A stretch of 64,000 nucleotides of DNA from contig NC_064616.1 of assembly GCF_023898315.1 (NCBI RefSeq), positions 530,057,102 through 530,121,101 on the forward strand. The letters are read 5' to 3'. Within the stretch, counting starts at the first letter, position 1. Each line of letters begins with the position of its first letter. This document shows positions 1-11,912 of this stretch, in pieces. Under the pieces are notes generated by a model. The model was not told the origin of the DNA. It made no database searches and saw only the letters and a program-made list of their open reading frames with translations. A program made the translations under genes and the position numbers. The DNA is from Schistocerca nitens (taxonomy: Eukaryota > Arthropoda > Insecta > Orthoptera > Acrididae).

Positions 1-1056
1 GAGTAGTGAAGTGACACAATAATGGAGTTGGTTGGTTGGTTAGTTAGTTCATTAGTTTGTGTCATGCTGCATGGACCATTTGTACAATTAATCATAATTA
101 TGTGGAATGAGTCCTTTTACATCCACAGTACACATTTATTTGTAAATAAAGCTACATCCAGGTCAATTAAAAATTACATTTTTTAAATACAAGTGTGAAT
201 TAGTTATTAGCACTCATTATCTTTTACATATTACAGAAACAGAAATTCATCGACAGAATAGAACAAGTTGTGAAGGAGAAACTTTTTGTTTTATATCACT
301 CAGTAAGTGATCAAAAATTTTAGTGACAGAATTTGCTCCCCTTTTTGTGGTAAAGACAACCTTAATGTGGAATAATGAATGTCATTTCCTTTTTCTGGTA
401 TTGTAATTATGGGCATCATTGCTCCCTTCTCAGCTGTATGGCTTATTTACAACTTGCTTCTTAATGGAATAAATATATTGTGAAGTAGTAGTCAAAATTT
501 GTAATTCTCTAAAGAGATGTCTCAAAGATGATCACAGATGAGCACCCCATTTCATTCTTAAGGCATGTATTTGAGCAGTAGAGACTTTCATTTTTAAAGA
601 CGAGCTGGCCCAGAATGTTATTTATAATGACAATATTGAATGAAAATGTGTGAGCTATGCCAACTTACTGATTTGACTCCTATCAAGATTTGCAATGAGT
701 CTAAATGTAAGTGTGGTTGAACTAAGTTGTTTTACTAGTTCTAAGATGTGTTTTTTTTTTCTTTTTTTATTTATATTGTCATCAATATGGACACCTTAAC
801 ATTTGAAGTTCCCTCTCCAGTTGTTATTCCCTCATCACATGTGAAACGTATTGTTTACATGGTACCTCTAGATAAGCAGAACTGAATATGTTGTGTCTCT
901 TATACATTGAGAGAGAGAGAGACTGTTTTCAGAAAACCATTCGGTAATACTTTTTTTTTTTTTTACTATTTCTTCTGTTGCTGTATGTATGTTTGGATTG
1001 ATAACAATATTACTGTCATTTACAACAAGAACAAATTCTGCTTACTGTGTGTTAGA
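1..1056. other. AT-rich DNA with no recognisable gene
   Basis: I see no coding similarity and no long open frame on either strand. The stretch contains a short GA repeat near 909-922 and a T-tract near 951-964. It is ordinary intergenic or intronic filler. Confidence 0.5.
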
Positions 1057-1059
1057 CAG

Positions 1060-2200
1060 GATGACCCAAAAGACTGTTAACATTTGAAAATGCATTAATT
1101 CATAGAGTAATGTAGAGAAATAGGTAAAACTTAACACACATGCATGAAATGACATGGTATTTTATTGATACCAGAAGAAAGTATGCAAGGACTGGTCAAC
1201 AGATGGTGCTGGACAGCAACACTTCAGTGACCTCATGAGAATCATGTACAAAATTAGCTGCAGTGAAAGAGGGAGTCAGATGCTCAGGCAACTGCAGCAT
1301 GTTCGCTTTGCCATAAAAGGCACTGTCAGCAAAATTTTACTGCCAAAATGGAGAATCCACTACTGCAGCTTTCGTTTTTAAATGGGTTAAGGTCCTCTGA
1401 TGACTAATGCTGTAAAGAAAATGATGACAAAGTTCAAAGCAATGAGTAGTTTAGATGATTCGCCCCATTGTGGGCAACCACACGCAAGTGCTACTTCTGC
1501 TTGGCCAGTTGACAAAGAAATGGAGACTTTAGTGGGTTCATCAATGAATGGTGAAGTCAGCCCTTACAAAGTTGCACATTGCAGTGGTATTCCACACACT
1601 ACTGTTTGGAGAGCATTAAAGTGTACTCTCCAATGATATACGTGAAAAATCTGACATCATCATCAACTGTTAGCCACCAATCTTGTGACACAGAGATCAT
1701 TTGCAGTGTGGGCAGTTCAGAAAATTGGGGGTATATGACGATTGGTTGTGCAATGTGTTGTGGGCCAATGAAGCCCATTTCACATTCCACGGGGATGTCA
1801 GCACCCACGCCTGCAGACTTTGGGCTACTGAGTTACTGAAAATCCTAGACCTGTCATGAAAACCCTGTTGCATGATGAGAAAGTCATGGTGTCATCTGGA
1901 TTTATCATATCATATCTCTCTTTGAGAAAATCTGAGGTTTAGCTTTTCAAACTGTCAACATGATGGGTGTGTGGTACATCAATATGTTACAGAATAACAT
2001 TAACCCTAGCCTCGCCAATGAACACCTGCTGGAAGGTATGACTTTTACACAGAATGTCACTTAACCCCATATTGCTACACATGAGAAAGATTGCTTGTGC
2101 ATATCATGTGGTGAGGATTGAGTGCTGAGCTGCCACTTCTATCATGCTTGGCCTTTCACAGTCACATAATACCTCCCATATTGTTGTTGTAATCAACAAC
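1060..2200 (+). mobile_element. Degenerate Tc1/mariner-superfamily DNA transposon (DUF4817-type transposase)
   Basis: The left end reads like the AGGRTGACCCAAAAG terminus of this group. The frame from about 1400 gives a DNA-binding region with the pattern TKFKAMSSLDDSP..GQP followed by HCSGIPHTTVWRAL, which is the helix-turn-helix plus linker of these transposases. Past a stop at 1634 the reading continues in other frames with VWAVQKIGG, then TENPRPVMKTLLHDEKVMVS, corresponding to the first half of the DDE core. Several stops and frame changes make it dead. The right end is not defined. A more divergent relative lies at 49585-50760. Confidence 0.55.
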
Positions 2201-2268
2201 AACATGTGGCTTTTGAGCAATTCTCTTTGAATTTACATTTAAAAATGTATTGTTATGGAAGGTGCAAA

Positions 2269-3323
2269 TCACAACAACATCTCTTTTTTTTCCTTCCATT
2301 TCATCATCATCTGCCTGCCTCCATTCCCTCTTATTCCTAGCTGCATTGTGTCGAAAATGTATGTGCTATTGCTGGTTATTTTGTGCACCGAATTGGGACT
2401 GGTGTACCAGTCGTCAAGATAAATGCAGTGACCTTTCCTGAGTAGATCATGTGCCAGCTCTGAAACAATTTGAGAAGTTACCGTTTCTTCTGGATATTGT
2501 CTCGCCATAATTAGTGTGCTTTCTGGTGTAAATGCTAAAGTCCCACTCATACCCAGAGCTGTTTTCACAGAGTTCATAAAATTTGATGCTAAATCTGATG
2601 TGATTTGATGGAATAGATTGTCTTCATCCAAACTGTCCTTTCCAGAGCAACAATGATTCATCATTGGTGGTGATCTTTCATTCTGGCATGTATACTGTTC
2701 TGAATTTACATCACAGGTGCTCCCTAACTGAGTGAATTTTGAACAGTTTCTGCTGATAGTGGCTATTGGATCATATGAGGTGATTTCAGCAAAGTGGAGG
2801 AATTTCAATAAAAGATGAAACCATTTTTCACTCATCAGTTTCCTGAAGAAGGGTGTGTCAGCTGATTCATTCTTTTTGAAAGTGCATCTTGTGTTATGGT
2901 TTGTGAAGAATGCTTTTAAGTATGAGCATTCCAGTAAGTGTTTTCACCTCATCCACTGTAGTATCCTGCCCACTGTGAACCCTGGAGCATGCTGCTAAAT
3001 TGTAATGAGAAGTTATGAATTGTTGTACATGTAATTTCATCTGTTCAGCTTATATTTTGTACAAAGCAACGTCCACAAAACTTACAAAATAACTGATCAC
3101 ATCATATTGTTTTAGAGGCCCAACTGTACCATAACAAATATTTATCACCAACTGAACTAATGTCCACAAATGCTCTAGGTACCATCTGCTGCAATAGTGT
3201 CACATCACCAAATATTTCTGAACTGACGTCACTTTCACTAGCCTCAACATCCATATTTTGAAAAATGTCACTGAAATTATCATCACTTTCTAAAATTAGT
3301 AGCTCTGTCTCTGAATCTAACAA
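2269..3323 (-). mobile_element. piggyBac-type transposase relic
   Basis: The minus-strand frame ending at 2269 (188 codons) has two recognisable blocks. One is an N-proximal EKWFHLLLKFLHFAE...SYDP segment. The other is a C-proximal PEETVTSQIVSELAHDLL.KGHCIYLDDWYTSP segment, which includes one conserved catalytic-region Asp of DDE_Tnp_1_7 transposases. The central part carrying the other acidic residues is deleted or scrambled. An upstream 73-codon frame at 3102-3323 is acidic and serine-rich, as the N-terminus of piggyBac proteins usually is. A TTAACCC near 2062 could be one end, but no matching partner was found. Intact transposases are near 600 residues, so this is a fragment. Confidence 0.75.
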
Positions 3324-3550
3324 ATAATTTTCCTTTCACCACTGCAAAAGATCACTCACTAACATGGTGGTAAACACACACAAAAAATGCGCACTTTTCC
3401 TGCTGCTTCACAGGACACATACTGTTGACACACACTTCAGTGGAAAATGTTATAACTAGCCCAAAATATGCCATGTTACCTGAAGAGAGTTGCCATCTAG
3501 TGGACAAAGCTTAATTAATACTACCCTTTCAACAGCAGACTGATAACTCG

Positions 3551-4284
3551 TCATTCCCAACAGCTACTAGCCACAGAATGTAGTGATTGAATATATCCAT
3601 TCAACTCATAGTGAATTAGTAGATTGTGAACACACATAACTGTGATGCCCATTGAGAGGATTAATCTTAACTTATGGGGATCCCAAATTCTTGAACAGTA
3701 TTCAACAATGTGTTGCATCAGGATTCTATATGCCGTCTCCTTTATTGATGTGCTACACTTTCCCAAAATTCTCGCAATAAAATGAAGTCAACAATTTACC
3801 TTCTCTACTAATAACCTGATATGCTCATCCCATTTCATATCACTGATGTGAATGTGTCACACAGCACACTAATAATGATGTAACAGAAAGTTATAGGATT
3901 CTTTTTCCTACACATACACATTAACTTACATTTTTCTCGATTTAGAGCAAGCTATCATTCATCAAATCAATCAGAAATTTTGAATAAGTCACCTTGTACT
4001 CTCCTACTTTCATTCAGTGATGACACCTTCCCATACACCGCAGTGCCATCAACTGACAGCTGTAAATTGCTGTTCACCCCATCTGACAGATCATTTGTGT
4101 ATACAGAGAATAGGAATGGTCCTATCACATTTATTTCACCACTGCAAACTGTTTCAGAAACCAAAGAAAAATGGTGGAACATATTTGTTAAGTGCAGTAT
4201 CATACAGTAATTTATTTTCTGCATTTGAAGGATAACACCACCACAACAAATCATACTGAGTTTATGATACCAATGCATCATCAC
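3551..4284 (-). mobile_element. LINE reverse-transcriptase relic
   Basis: On the minus strand, 3967-4284 contains GPFLFSVYTNDLSDGVNS..LQLSVDGTAVYGKVSSLNES. This aligns with the GPLLF.IYINDL and FADD catalytic block of CR1/L2-like reverse transcriptases, with the YxDD-equivalent decayed to VDGT. Further along, 3551-3766 contains KETAYRILMQHIVEYCSRIWDPH, the conserved C-terminal motif of the same ORF2. The two blocks are in different frames. No ends are visible. Confidence 0.65.
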
Positions 4285-4290
4285 ATGATG

Positions 4291-4734
4291 CAGTGGTTAG
4301 ATAGAACAGATGCATCCAGTGTGGTCTAACAAGTCTGAATGACAAATTTAATGGAAGACCATCAATATGTTAAAAACAAGAAATCTTACGAGAAAGGGAG
4401 ACCCTGGTGCTTTTAGACCAATGTATCAAAACAAGATAGTGCAAAAAGTGCAGATCTGTCATGTACAGATTTTGATCTTGCATCATATTTTAAGCATGAT
4501 AGAAGTGACCACCTACTCTGTTCCACAGCTGCTCACACCCATTCAAAAACCACAGCAACCTGAGGCAGCAGTGGAAGTGTTGCAGCTCTAAGAAGCCAAT
4601 CTAGATGATGTCACTAGCAGCTTATTCACCATGGACAAGTGCTAGGCGTAGCACTGTGACTCAGACAAATGGGAAAAGCAAGCACCAGCACCAAAACAGG
4701 TGAATACCCAGCCATCATCAGGGAAAATGATGCT
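4291..4734. other. No recognisable feature
   Basis: The 74-codon plus-strand frame at 4367-4591 has no motif I recognise. Nothing else is supported here. Confidence 0.4.
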
Positions 4735-5185
4735 GAGTGGTTTTTGGGACTGTTAAGAAGTGGTGTTAACAAATTATGCTTTTAAGGGGGAAAACCATCA
4801 CAGGAGAACACTATCAAAAATTCCGGAAGAGGTTATGACAGGCTCTCAAGATGAAGTGTTGTGGTAACTATCCAAGGGGGTATTTTTAATCCCTGACAAT
4901 ACACTAACTCATTCTGAACAGGACGAGGTCGCACACGGTACTTCTCTGGTCTTCCAAATTTTGCCTCACTGCCTCTATTCTCCTAACATGGCATCCAGTG
5001 ATTTCTTTCCCTTTTCTCAAATGAAGAAACAATTCTGTTACAGGTGTTTTCAGGATGATGACAAGGTGATTTTTGAGGTGAAACATTTCCTGAACAGCCA
5101 AAATTCAGACTACTTCAACCAAGGTCTCTGCCAAGACATCTAACATTGGGGTAAATGTATTTCTCTGTAAGGCTGATTGTGTAGA
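4735..5185 (+). mobile_element. mariner transposase C-terminal relic
   Basis: Reading from about 4735 gives LSGFWDC...VVLTNYAFKGEN, then DNTLTHSEQDEVA, then LPHCLYSPNMASSDFFPFSQMKK and VIFEVKHFLNSQNSDYFNQGL. These match the block after the second catalytic Asp of mariner transposases, with the DNAPAH motif decayed to DNTLTH and the PYSPDLAPSDF motif clearly visible. Frame changes and stops make it nonfunctional. The N-terminal half is missing. Confidence 0.7.
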
Positions 5186-5243
5186 GCAGGACTATTATCA
5201 TCACCTAGTCTCACAGTCACAGCTAGAGTTTTTTGGCATAATA

Positions 5244-6665
5244 CACTCCTGGAAATTGAAATAAGAACACCGTGAATTCATTGTCCCAGGAAGGGGAAAC
5301 TTTATTGACACATTCCTGGGGTCAGATACATCACATGATCACACTGACAGAACCACAGGCACATAGACACAGGCAACAGAGCATGCACAATGTCAGCACT
5401 AGTACAGTGTATATCCACCTTTCGCAGCAATGCAGGCTGCTATTCTCCCATGGAGACGATCGTAGAGATGCTGGATGTAGTCCTGTGGAACGGCTTGCCA
5501 TGCCATTTCCACCTGGCGCCTCAGTTGGACCAGCGTTCGTGCAGGACGTGCAGACCGCGTGAGACGACGCTTCATCCAGTCCCAAACATGCTCAATGGGG
5601 GACAGATGCGGAGATCTTGCTGGCCAGGGTAGTTGACTTACACCTTCTAGAGCACGTTGGGTGGCATGGGATACATGCGGACGTGCATTGTCCTGTTGGA
5701 ACAGCAAGTTCCCTTGCCGGTCTAGGAATGGTAGAACGATGGGTTCGATGACAGTTTGGATGTACCGTGCACTATTCAGTGTCCCCTCGACGATCACCAG
5801 TGGTGTACGGCCAGTGTAGGAGATCGCTCCCCACACCATGATGCCGGGTGTTGGCCCTGTGTGCCTCGGTCGTATGCAGTCCTGATTGTGGCGCTCACCT
5901 GCACGGCACCAAACACGCATACGACCATCATTGGCACCAAGGCAGAAGCGACTCTCATCGCTGAAGACAACACGTCTCCATTCGTCCCTCCATTCACGCC
6001 TGTCGCGACACCACTGGAGGCGGGCTGCACGATGTTGGGGCGTGAGCGGAAGACGGCCTAACGGTGTGCGGGACCGTAGCCCAGCTTCATGGAGACGGTT
6101 GCGAATGGTCCTCGCCGATACCCCAGGAGCAACAGTGTCCCTAATTTGCTAGGAAGTGGCGGTGCGGTCCCCTACGGCACTGCGTAGGATCCTATGGTCT
6201 TGGCGTGCATCCGTGCGTCGCTGCGGTCCGGTCCCAGGTCGACGGGCACGTGCACCTTCCGCCGACCACTGGCGACAACATCTGTGTACTGTTGAGACCT
6301 CACGCCCCACGTGTTGAGCAATTCGGCGGTACGTCCACCCGGCCTCCCGCATGCCCACTATACGCCCTCGCTCAAAGTCCGTCAACTGCACATACGGTTC
6401 ACGTCCACGCTGTCACGGCATGCTACCAGTGTTAAAGACTGCGATGGAGCTCCGTATGCCACGGCAAACTGGCTGACACTGACGGCGGCGGTGCACAAAT
6501 GCTGCACAGCTAGCGCCATTCAACGGCCAACACCGCGGTTCCTGGTGTGCCCGCTGTGCCGTGCGTGTGATCATTGCTTGTACAGCCCTCTCGCAGTGTC
6601 TGGAGCAAGTATGGTGGGTCTGACACACCGGTGTCAATGTGTTCTTTTTTCCATTTCCAGGAGTA
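5244..6665 (-). mobile_element. Tc1-like element, family Tc1-A, copy 1 (complete, 1422 bp)
   Basis: The element is bounded by 27-bp terminal inverted repeats starting CACTCCTGGAAAT and flanked by TA on both sides (5242-5243 and 6666-6667), the target duplication expected for Tc1/mariner. One terminal base has changed (GAGTA instead of GAGTG). It carries a single transposase frame on the minus strand. A second copy of exactly the same length lies at 11913-13334 in the opposite orientation. The two ends differ from each other at the same few positions in both copies, so end asymmetry is a family property. GC content is visibly higher than in the flanks, which suggests recent arrival. Confidence 0.95.
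5399..6421 (-). pseudogene. Tc1-A transposase, copy 1, two nonsense codons
   Basis: A 340-codon frame runs without a length change from the ATG at 6421 to the stop at 5399. It has an N-terminal helix-turn-helix (QLTDFERGRIVGMREAG, TYRRIAQHVGREVSTVHRC), a second HTH with an AT-hook-like arginine stretch, and a DDE core with VFSDESRFCLG (D1), LLFQQDNARPH (D2) and SPIEHVWDWMK (E). Codon 3 is TGA where copy 2 has CGA, and a TAG replaces a CAG of copy 2 near codon 88. The C-terminal 173 codons, including D2 and E, are open. The protein would cut and paste its own element in the nucleus, but this copy cannot make it in full. Confidence 0.92.
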
Positions 6666-6949
6666 TATTTAAAGTCTTATGACTACCTCTTGTATCTCAC
6701 AAGTACAATGAAAATAATGTTGTGGACTTTATCCAGGTTACAGAAAACATGGAGGATTTATGCAAAGGATTTGGTGAAAAATAAATGAAAGTACCCACAG
6801 TAGTTGGGCAGGAAACAGCCTGTCCAGCAACTTATTCTATAGGATTAAAGAAGGTCTGGCTGTAGCAGCACCACACACACAAGTATGGGTTTTTGTAAAG
6901 GTTATGTAACATCTTGATCAGCCCCATTTAACTCTGCTGTCAGCAATGT

Positions 6950-8190
6950 ACCCTAACATTTTAATGAATTGCTGCTGAATGATTTAGACAACAACAAAAA
7001 ATCTGGAAACCTTAGTCAGCTGTTACAAACTGACTTTATTAATGAATTTCCCAACTCATGTACCACCAGATAGCAAAACCACAATTGATATCATTTTCAT
7101 AAAATTGATGAAGCTGAAAAAGTTAAACATTTAACGACCTGTTCATTTAATATCTGGATATATATTGCAATAGCAACAACAAACACAATTTACGGAACAC
7201 AGTACTTTCAACACATTAAGTACAAGTACAGGTTGTGTGTAACACTGAACAAATTGACTGGACAACAGTAACAAAGGTTACAGAATAGGCTGAGCACTCA
7301 TTTGAGATTGCTTAAATAATACTGTTTGTTTGGTGGCTCACCAGAGCACACCAGGGGGTTGACCCAGGTGGCACCTGTAAGTGAGCCTGTGAACTGTACA
7401 GATCTCTGAAATTGCATGCATCATGAGTGAAGGTACATGAGATAACTAGTAAAAATGAGCAGTATAGCACCATACATCTCTGGGAAATATACTGGTGAAA
7501 CATTAAAGCTTATTAATGATATCAGAACACAGAACTACAAGAGTAACAAAAAACAGGTGGAATGAGATGAGGCATACATTGAAATAGACATTAAAGCAAA
7601 AATAAATTCATTTCATAATAAATATGTGCCTATATTTTACAGCAGCCTTTCCAAACAAGTTTTCATCACTTTTTAAATATAGCAGCAAATGTAGAGTCAA
7701 ATATGTTACTTCAGGTGAAGAAGTGTCATGTGTACTGAAAATGTTAGCCACAAAATTTAAACAACTTTTAGAGGCAGCACTAACATCCTTCAGTGAAATT
7801 AAGACAATTTCAAAGTACTCAACAACTAAATCTCACAATGGGCTGATGGAACTTTGAACAGGAGCTTTACTAAATAGATTCAGATACAGATTAAAATATG
7901 GCATCAAACCTCTTTACAAGAAAGCTGGTAGGAAATATTTTATTATCTATCATCCAATTCCCTCACTAATAACTTTTCTCAAAAATATTTGAGAAAGTAT
8001 TGTGCTTCCTATTACTGTAATATTGAAGTTGAAATGAACTAAGTAAGTCACCACAGTTTTAATTCAGAAGAGATGCCTGTTTGACATTTATACATTTACT
8101 CAATAAATATTACCAGTTGTCCATCTTTTGCTATCAGTACAATCATTTGATAGGATAAAGTGTGGTAAACTCTTAGAAAAAAATTTAAAT
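6950..8190 (+). mobile_element. Degenerate CR1-like LINE (endonuclease to reverse transcriptase)
   Basis: Near 6970 the reading LLNDLDNNKK....LSQLLQTDFINEFPTHVPPDSKTTIDIIFIK matches the end of the APE-type endonuclease of LINE B. Around 7940-8170 the frames YHPIPSLITFLKNI and FRRDACLTF correspond to the RPISLL..FSKIFE and GFRRG.ST blocks at the start of the reverse transcriptase. All blocks are broken by stops and frame changes. It is an old copy with no visible ends. Confidence 0.5.
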
Positions 8191-11089
8191 TCTGTGGTGG
8201 TGGTGTTAAGCTCTTTGGAACCAAACTGCTGATGTCATCAGTCCTAAATTTTGTGGAATACATTGTTACAAATAAAAGGATTATAGCATACTTAACATAA
8301 AATTGCAGCTGAATAATTTAGACAATGCAGGAAGGAGAGAACATTTTAATGAAACTGGAATAATCATAAATAAAGGTGCACAATGTTAAATTTTGTAACA
8401 TTGCTGTCTTCATATGCTCCATTTGTTTGTATGTTGCATTCAATGTCAGTCACACTGCAACTAAAGAGAATCCATTGAAGTCTGTACAATTGATGTTACT
8501 TTGAAATGCTGAACCATAGGCAAAACATCAATTGTATGTTATTTTATGGCACTTTCTCGAAACAACTTCAGTGTGGTTGACTACAAAAGTTTTCAAGAAT
8601 TAATACGTTTCTTACAGGGAGAGTATTTTCAGTGGATTGTTAACTGAATATTTTCAATGAATGTTTTCCTCACAAGAATCACAGATATTTAAATATTTGC
8701 ACATTCCATCAATTACATTTCCTACAACTTCTATGATGTGAAACATGTGAGTAGGTTCAAGGGCAAAAAAAAAAATGGTTTAAGAAGTCAGCATTAAATG
8801 TTTTCCACATGGTTAGATCTGAAAAATTTTCTATCCTCTTACAAGTTGCCATTCATCTTCCAGAATATTAAAAATACACAATACCGGTCTAGCCCCCAAT
8901 GCAACAAACATCTGTATGGTCATCAATGAGCAGGTTTACAAATGACATACTTTTTCTCAACAGAAACATGGTCACATCCAGGTCATTTAGATAACTGTAT
9001 TTTTACTTTAGCTTAACCTACAATGAAATCTAATAAACACTGCCCAACTTTACATCATTGGTTCCCGTATGATAATTTGTAGTGGAGGGGGGGGGGGGGG
9101 GGCAGACCTGGGAGTCTGGAGAATTTTTAATATTTTGGAAGCCAAGTGGTGCCTTGCAAATAGCCATTAAAAGGTTCCAATTCTGACCACCTTAAAAACT
9201 TGCAGAACTTTTAAATCAGTTTCTTGAAGGAAAAATGCCTAATTAAACTATATTCTTTCGTTTGCCTCAAAGGTATGAGGAGAGGGGAGTGGCAGGCTGT
9301 GGGCCCCCTTGGCCCTGGATGTGGGTGTCCTTTCCTTACACAAATGATATAGATATATTTGGGAATTCATGTGGTGTAGTGGAGTTGTTAAGCACTTATT
9401 TTGGTTTGTTTCTTAAAATTGTTTTCATTGTATGTTAGCACATTTAATTCCCAAGGAAGGTGGTAACATGTTTTTAGAGTACCTCTTTTTCTCATTCATG
9501 GACATGAGAATGACTACACTGTAGGTAATGTAACTGATGTTGTTCCTGTAATCCGACAAAAAGTGTGTGACCGTTGACAGTTCAGTCCAGTGGAGAGGAT
9601 ATGATGTCACTACCCAGATAACATTATTGACAAACCCAGTTCCCCTCTCACATACCAACTGGTCTACAAATAAGGGGCACCCTATTGTCATGCTGTTTGT
9701 GAGAGCACTAGTAGGGAAGAACTGTCCTTCATGCTGGCCTGGCTTGTCACTTTATTCCAAAGTGTTTATTAGTGTTTTGGTCCAGAAAAATAATGATTAT
9801 CAAGAAGAACTGAATGCTACAATTTTCAGGAAATAGTGTTCTAATTTTTGGCACCAAAACATTCCCCTGGATTCAATTATAGTAATAGAAAATGCACCAT
9901 ATAACTCCACTGCCTTAAGGAATGCTTCATCTGTGCTTTGAAGGAAGGTCACTATTTTATTTGGGGTAAAGAGAAATGTGTAGTTTAAATAAAAACCTTG
10001 AACCTGGCAAGAATAAGAAGGTAATGAATCTTCTAAAGCTGTGCAGACCAAACATCGCACACTGTCATGTCAATGGACTGGCTGTGGCTAAGAGCATATT
10101 GTTACCAGGCTTCCTCCATCGCACACCCATTTCAGTCCATCTGAACTTATATGTAACTACATGAAGTGTAACATAGCAAGAAACAATAAAAAGTTTATTC
10201 CAAAAAGTGGAAATGTTGACAACTAGTGTCACCAAAGTTAACCAGACGACTGGTGTCAAGTTGTGAGCCATATTATGATGGTACTTGAGGAAACATTGAT
10301 CAGTTAAGGGTTGCTGATGGAACAGATCAAACAGATGATAATTTTTATCAGCTCCAGAATGAATTGTGGGTCTGAGGAAGGGGACACTAAGAGTGTCATC
10401 CTTTGGAATTGTTCTGTTTATACTATGATTTTGAACATCTATGAAATATTCATTGCTGTAAGCACCACATTCAGTACTACCACTTCCTTATTACTTAACA
10501 ATGCTTCACATATGGTCAGCTAACAGCCAAGTTCTGACAATTGGTATGGCATGCCCAACACATGCTGCCAGCAGTACTACCCTCCACTAACTCCTCATAG
10601 AACTGTCAAAAGTCATACGTTGTTTTAATAGCATAGTGGTCCTGAGTCTATAAATGCTACTCTTATTTTCAATTTGTGACTGGTTCCTCACAACACACTA
10701 TATAAGAGAGGAAATTAATTGTGAGGGTAGCAGTAGCATATATAGTTCTTAACTGCCTATATGAGGTCTGAGGATGGATACCGGTTACTATCCTTAGAGA
10801 ATGTTTTTGTGCAGTGGATGCTTTTGCAGACCTGCAACAGAATATTGTTCCACTAAATATTAATTAATGAAAGTATGTAAAGTGTTGCTTTCATCACAAA
10901 AATCAGTTAATATGTGTACATGAACTGTTGCTGAACTATACATTATGATTAGGTCTATAATGCATGATTCTCAATTTAGATTCTGATTAATATGTACAGT
11001 CACACAGGAAACTGAACACTAACTTTTACACATTTTCTTTCCTCTATGGTATATTTTTGATAATGATAAATACTACTTGGCACATATGC
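8191..11089. other. AT-rich stretch without a recognisable gene
   Basis: This contains a 16-base G run at 9087-9102. At 8198-8260 there is a short segment (CCAAACTGCTGATGTCATCAG) that resembles a piece of a locust SINE. Open frames of 70-89 codons at 9425-9691, 9567-9836, 9800-10060 and 10311-10523 overlap on opposite strands and show no motif I know. I treat them as chance. If the spz gene continues here, this would be intron. Confidence 0.4.
9087..9102. repeat. Poly-G run
   Basis: Sixteen consecutive G bases. Similar G runs occur at about 41575-41587 and 43357-43394. Confidence 0.95.
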
Positions 11090-11865
11090 ATTGTACCTGT
11101 TATTGCAGCTCTATTATGATTTATTATGATACTTGCATCATTAGCAACTAATTCTGTTATAGGTCATTTATAAATTGAATGTTAAGGAACACCAGTAGTA
11201 ATTTGTTCCCACTCTGAAGGAGAATCATTGGGAGAATGGCATAATCTGTCTAACATGGCACTTTATGTTTAGTATCAGTTAAATATACTTACTCATTGTG
11301 CCTTGAAAGGCATAAACCTCATGTCTGTCCAAAATAATGTTTTCATTTGTGTAGTTAAATGTCTGTCAGATCACAAAAGTCCCACTGGGTGAAATTTTGT
11401 CATTAAGACATTGTAATTTATGGCCAGTGAAATGGCAGATGGCAGTGGAGATTTAGTTTTAGAATACAAATTGTGAGTAACACAGAATCTCATCTTTGCA
11501 GATATGCTTAGTTATTCTATTTTCCACCGTAACTTTTGAGAGGGATGCTATTTCTTAAAATGTTGATGGTTATTAATATCTGTCCAGATACCATTCTTAA
11601 AGAGCAGTGTAACAATGACATACTTAAGCCTGTCTGGAAAATATATAGTGAAAATTAAACATTAGACCATAAATAATATGGGCAAGTACAATAGTTATGT
11701 GAGGAACATATGCTTTTAACATTTGGCCTGTATTATTAACACTTCCATGATACTTTTTTCTTCAAGAGAGTGAATTGTTTCCCTAATTAATAATTAATCA
11801 GAGCAGCAACAAGCTGAGTGAATTGTTGTTGTACTGAATCTCAAGTATACCACAAAGCTTTTTCT
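11090..11865 (-). mobile_element. LINE reverse-transcriptase relic
   Basis: Minus-strand readings show INDL...NRI...LVANDASIIINHNRAA near 11110-11180, a decayed form of the INDLP...LFADDTSII block. FPDRLKYVIVTLLFKNG lies near 11590-11640, the segment just before the RPISL block. This is the order expected for a LINE B reverse transcriptase read leftwards. The Tc1-A copy at 11913 sits immediately beyond it. Confidence 0.5.
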
Positions 11866-11912
11866 TCACAACTGACATGACCAAGTTCCTGTACTCTGTT
11901 TAGGGAATGATA

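Noticed and set aside
840..880. Terminal spz exon (minus-strand reading with Cys-Lys-Gln-Tyr)
   Set aside because: The Cys-Cys-x-Cys block does not follow, a stop comes within ten codons and no convincing acceptor precedes it.
5272..6682. Plus-strand open frames across Tc1-A copy 1
   Set aside because: They are antisense shadows of the transposase, whose GC-rich codons keep opposite frames open.
9425..10060. Overlapping open frames of 86-89 codons on both strands
   Set aside because: No motif, no splice or promoter context, and the overlap on opposite strands suggests chance in AT-rich DNA.
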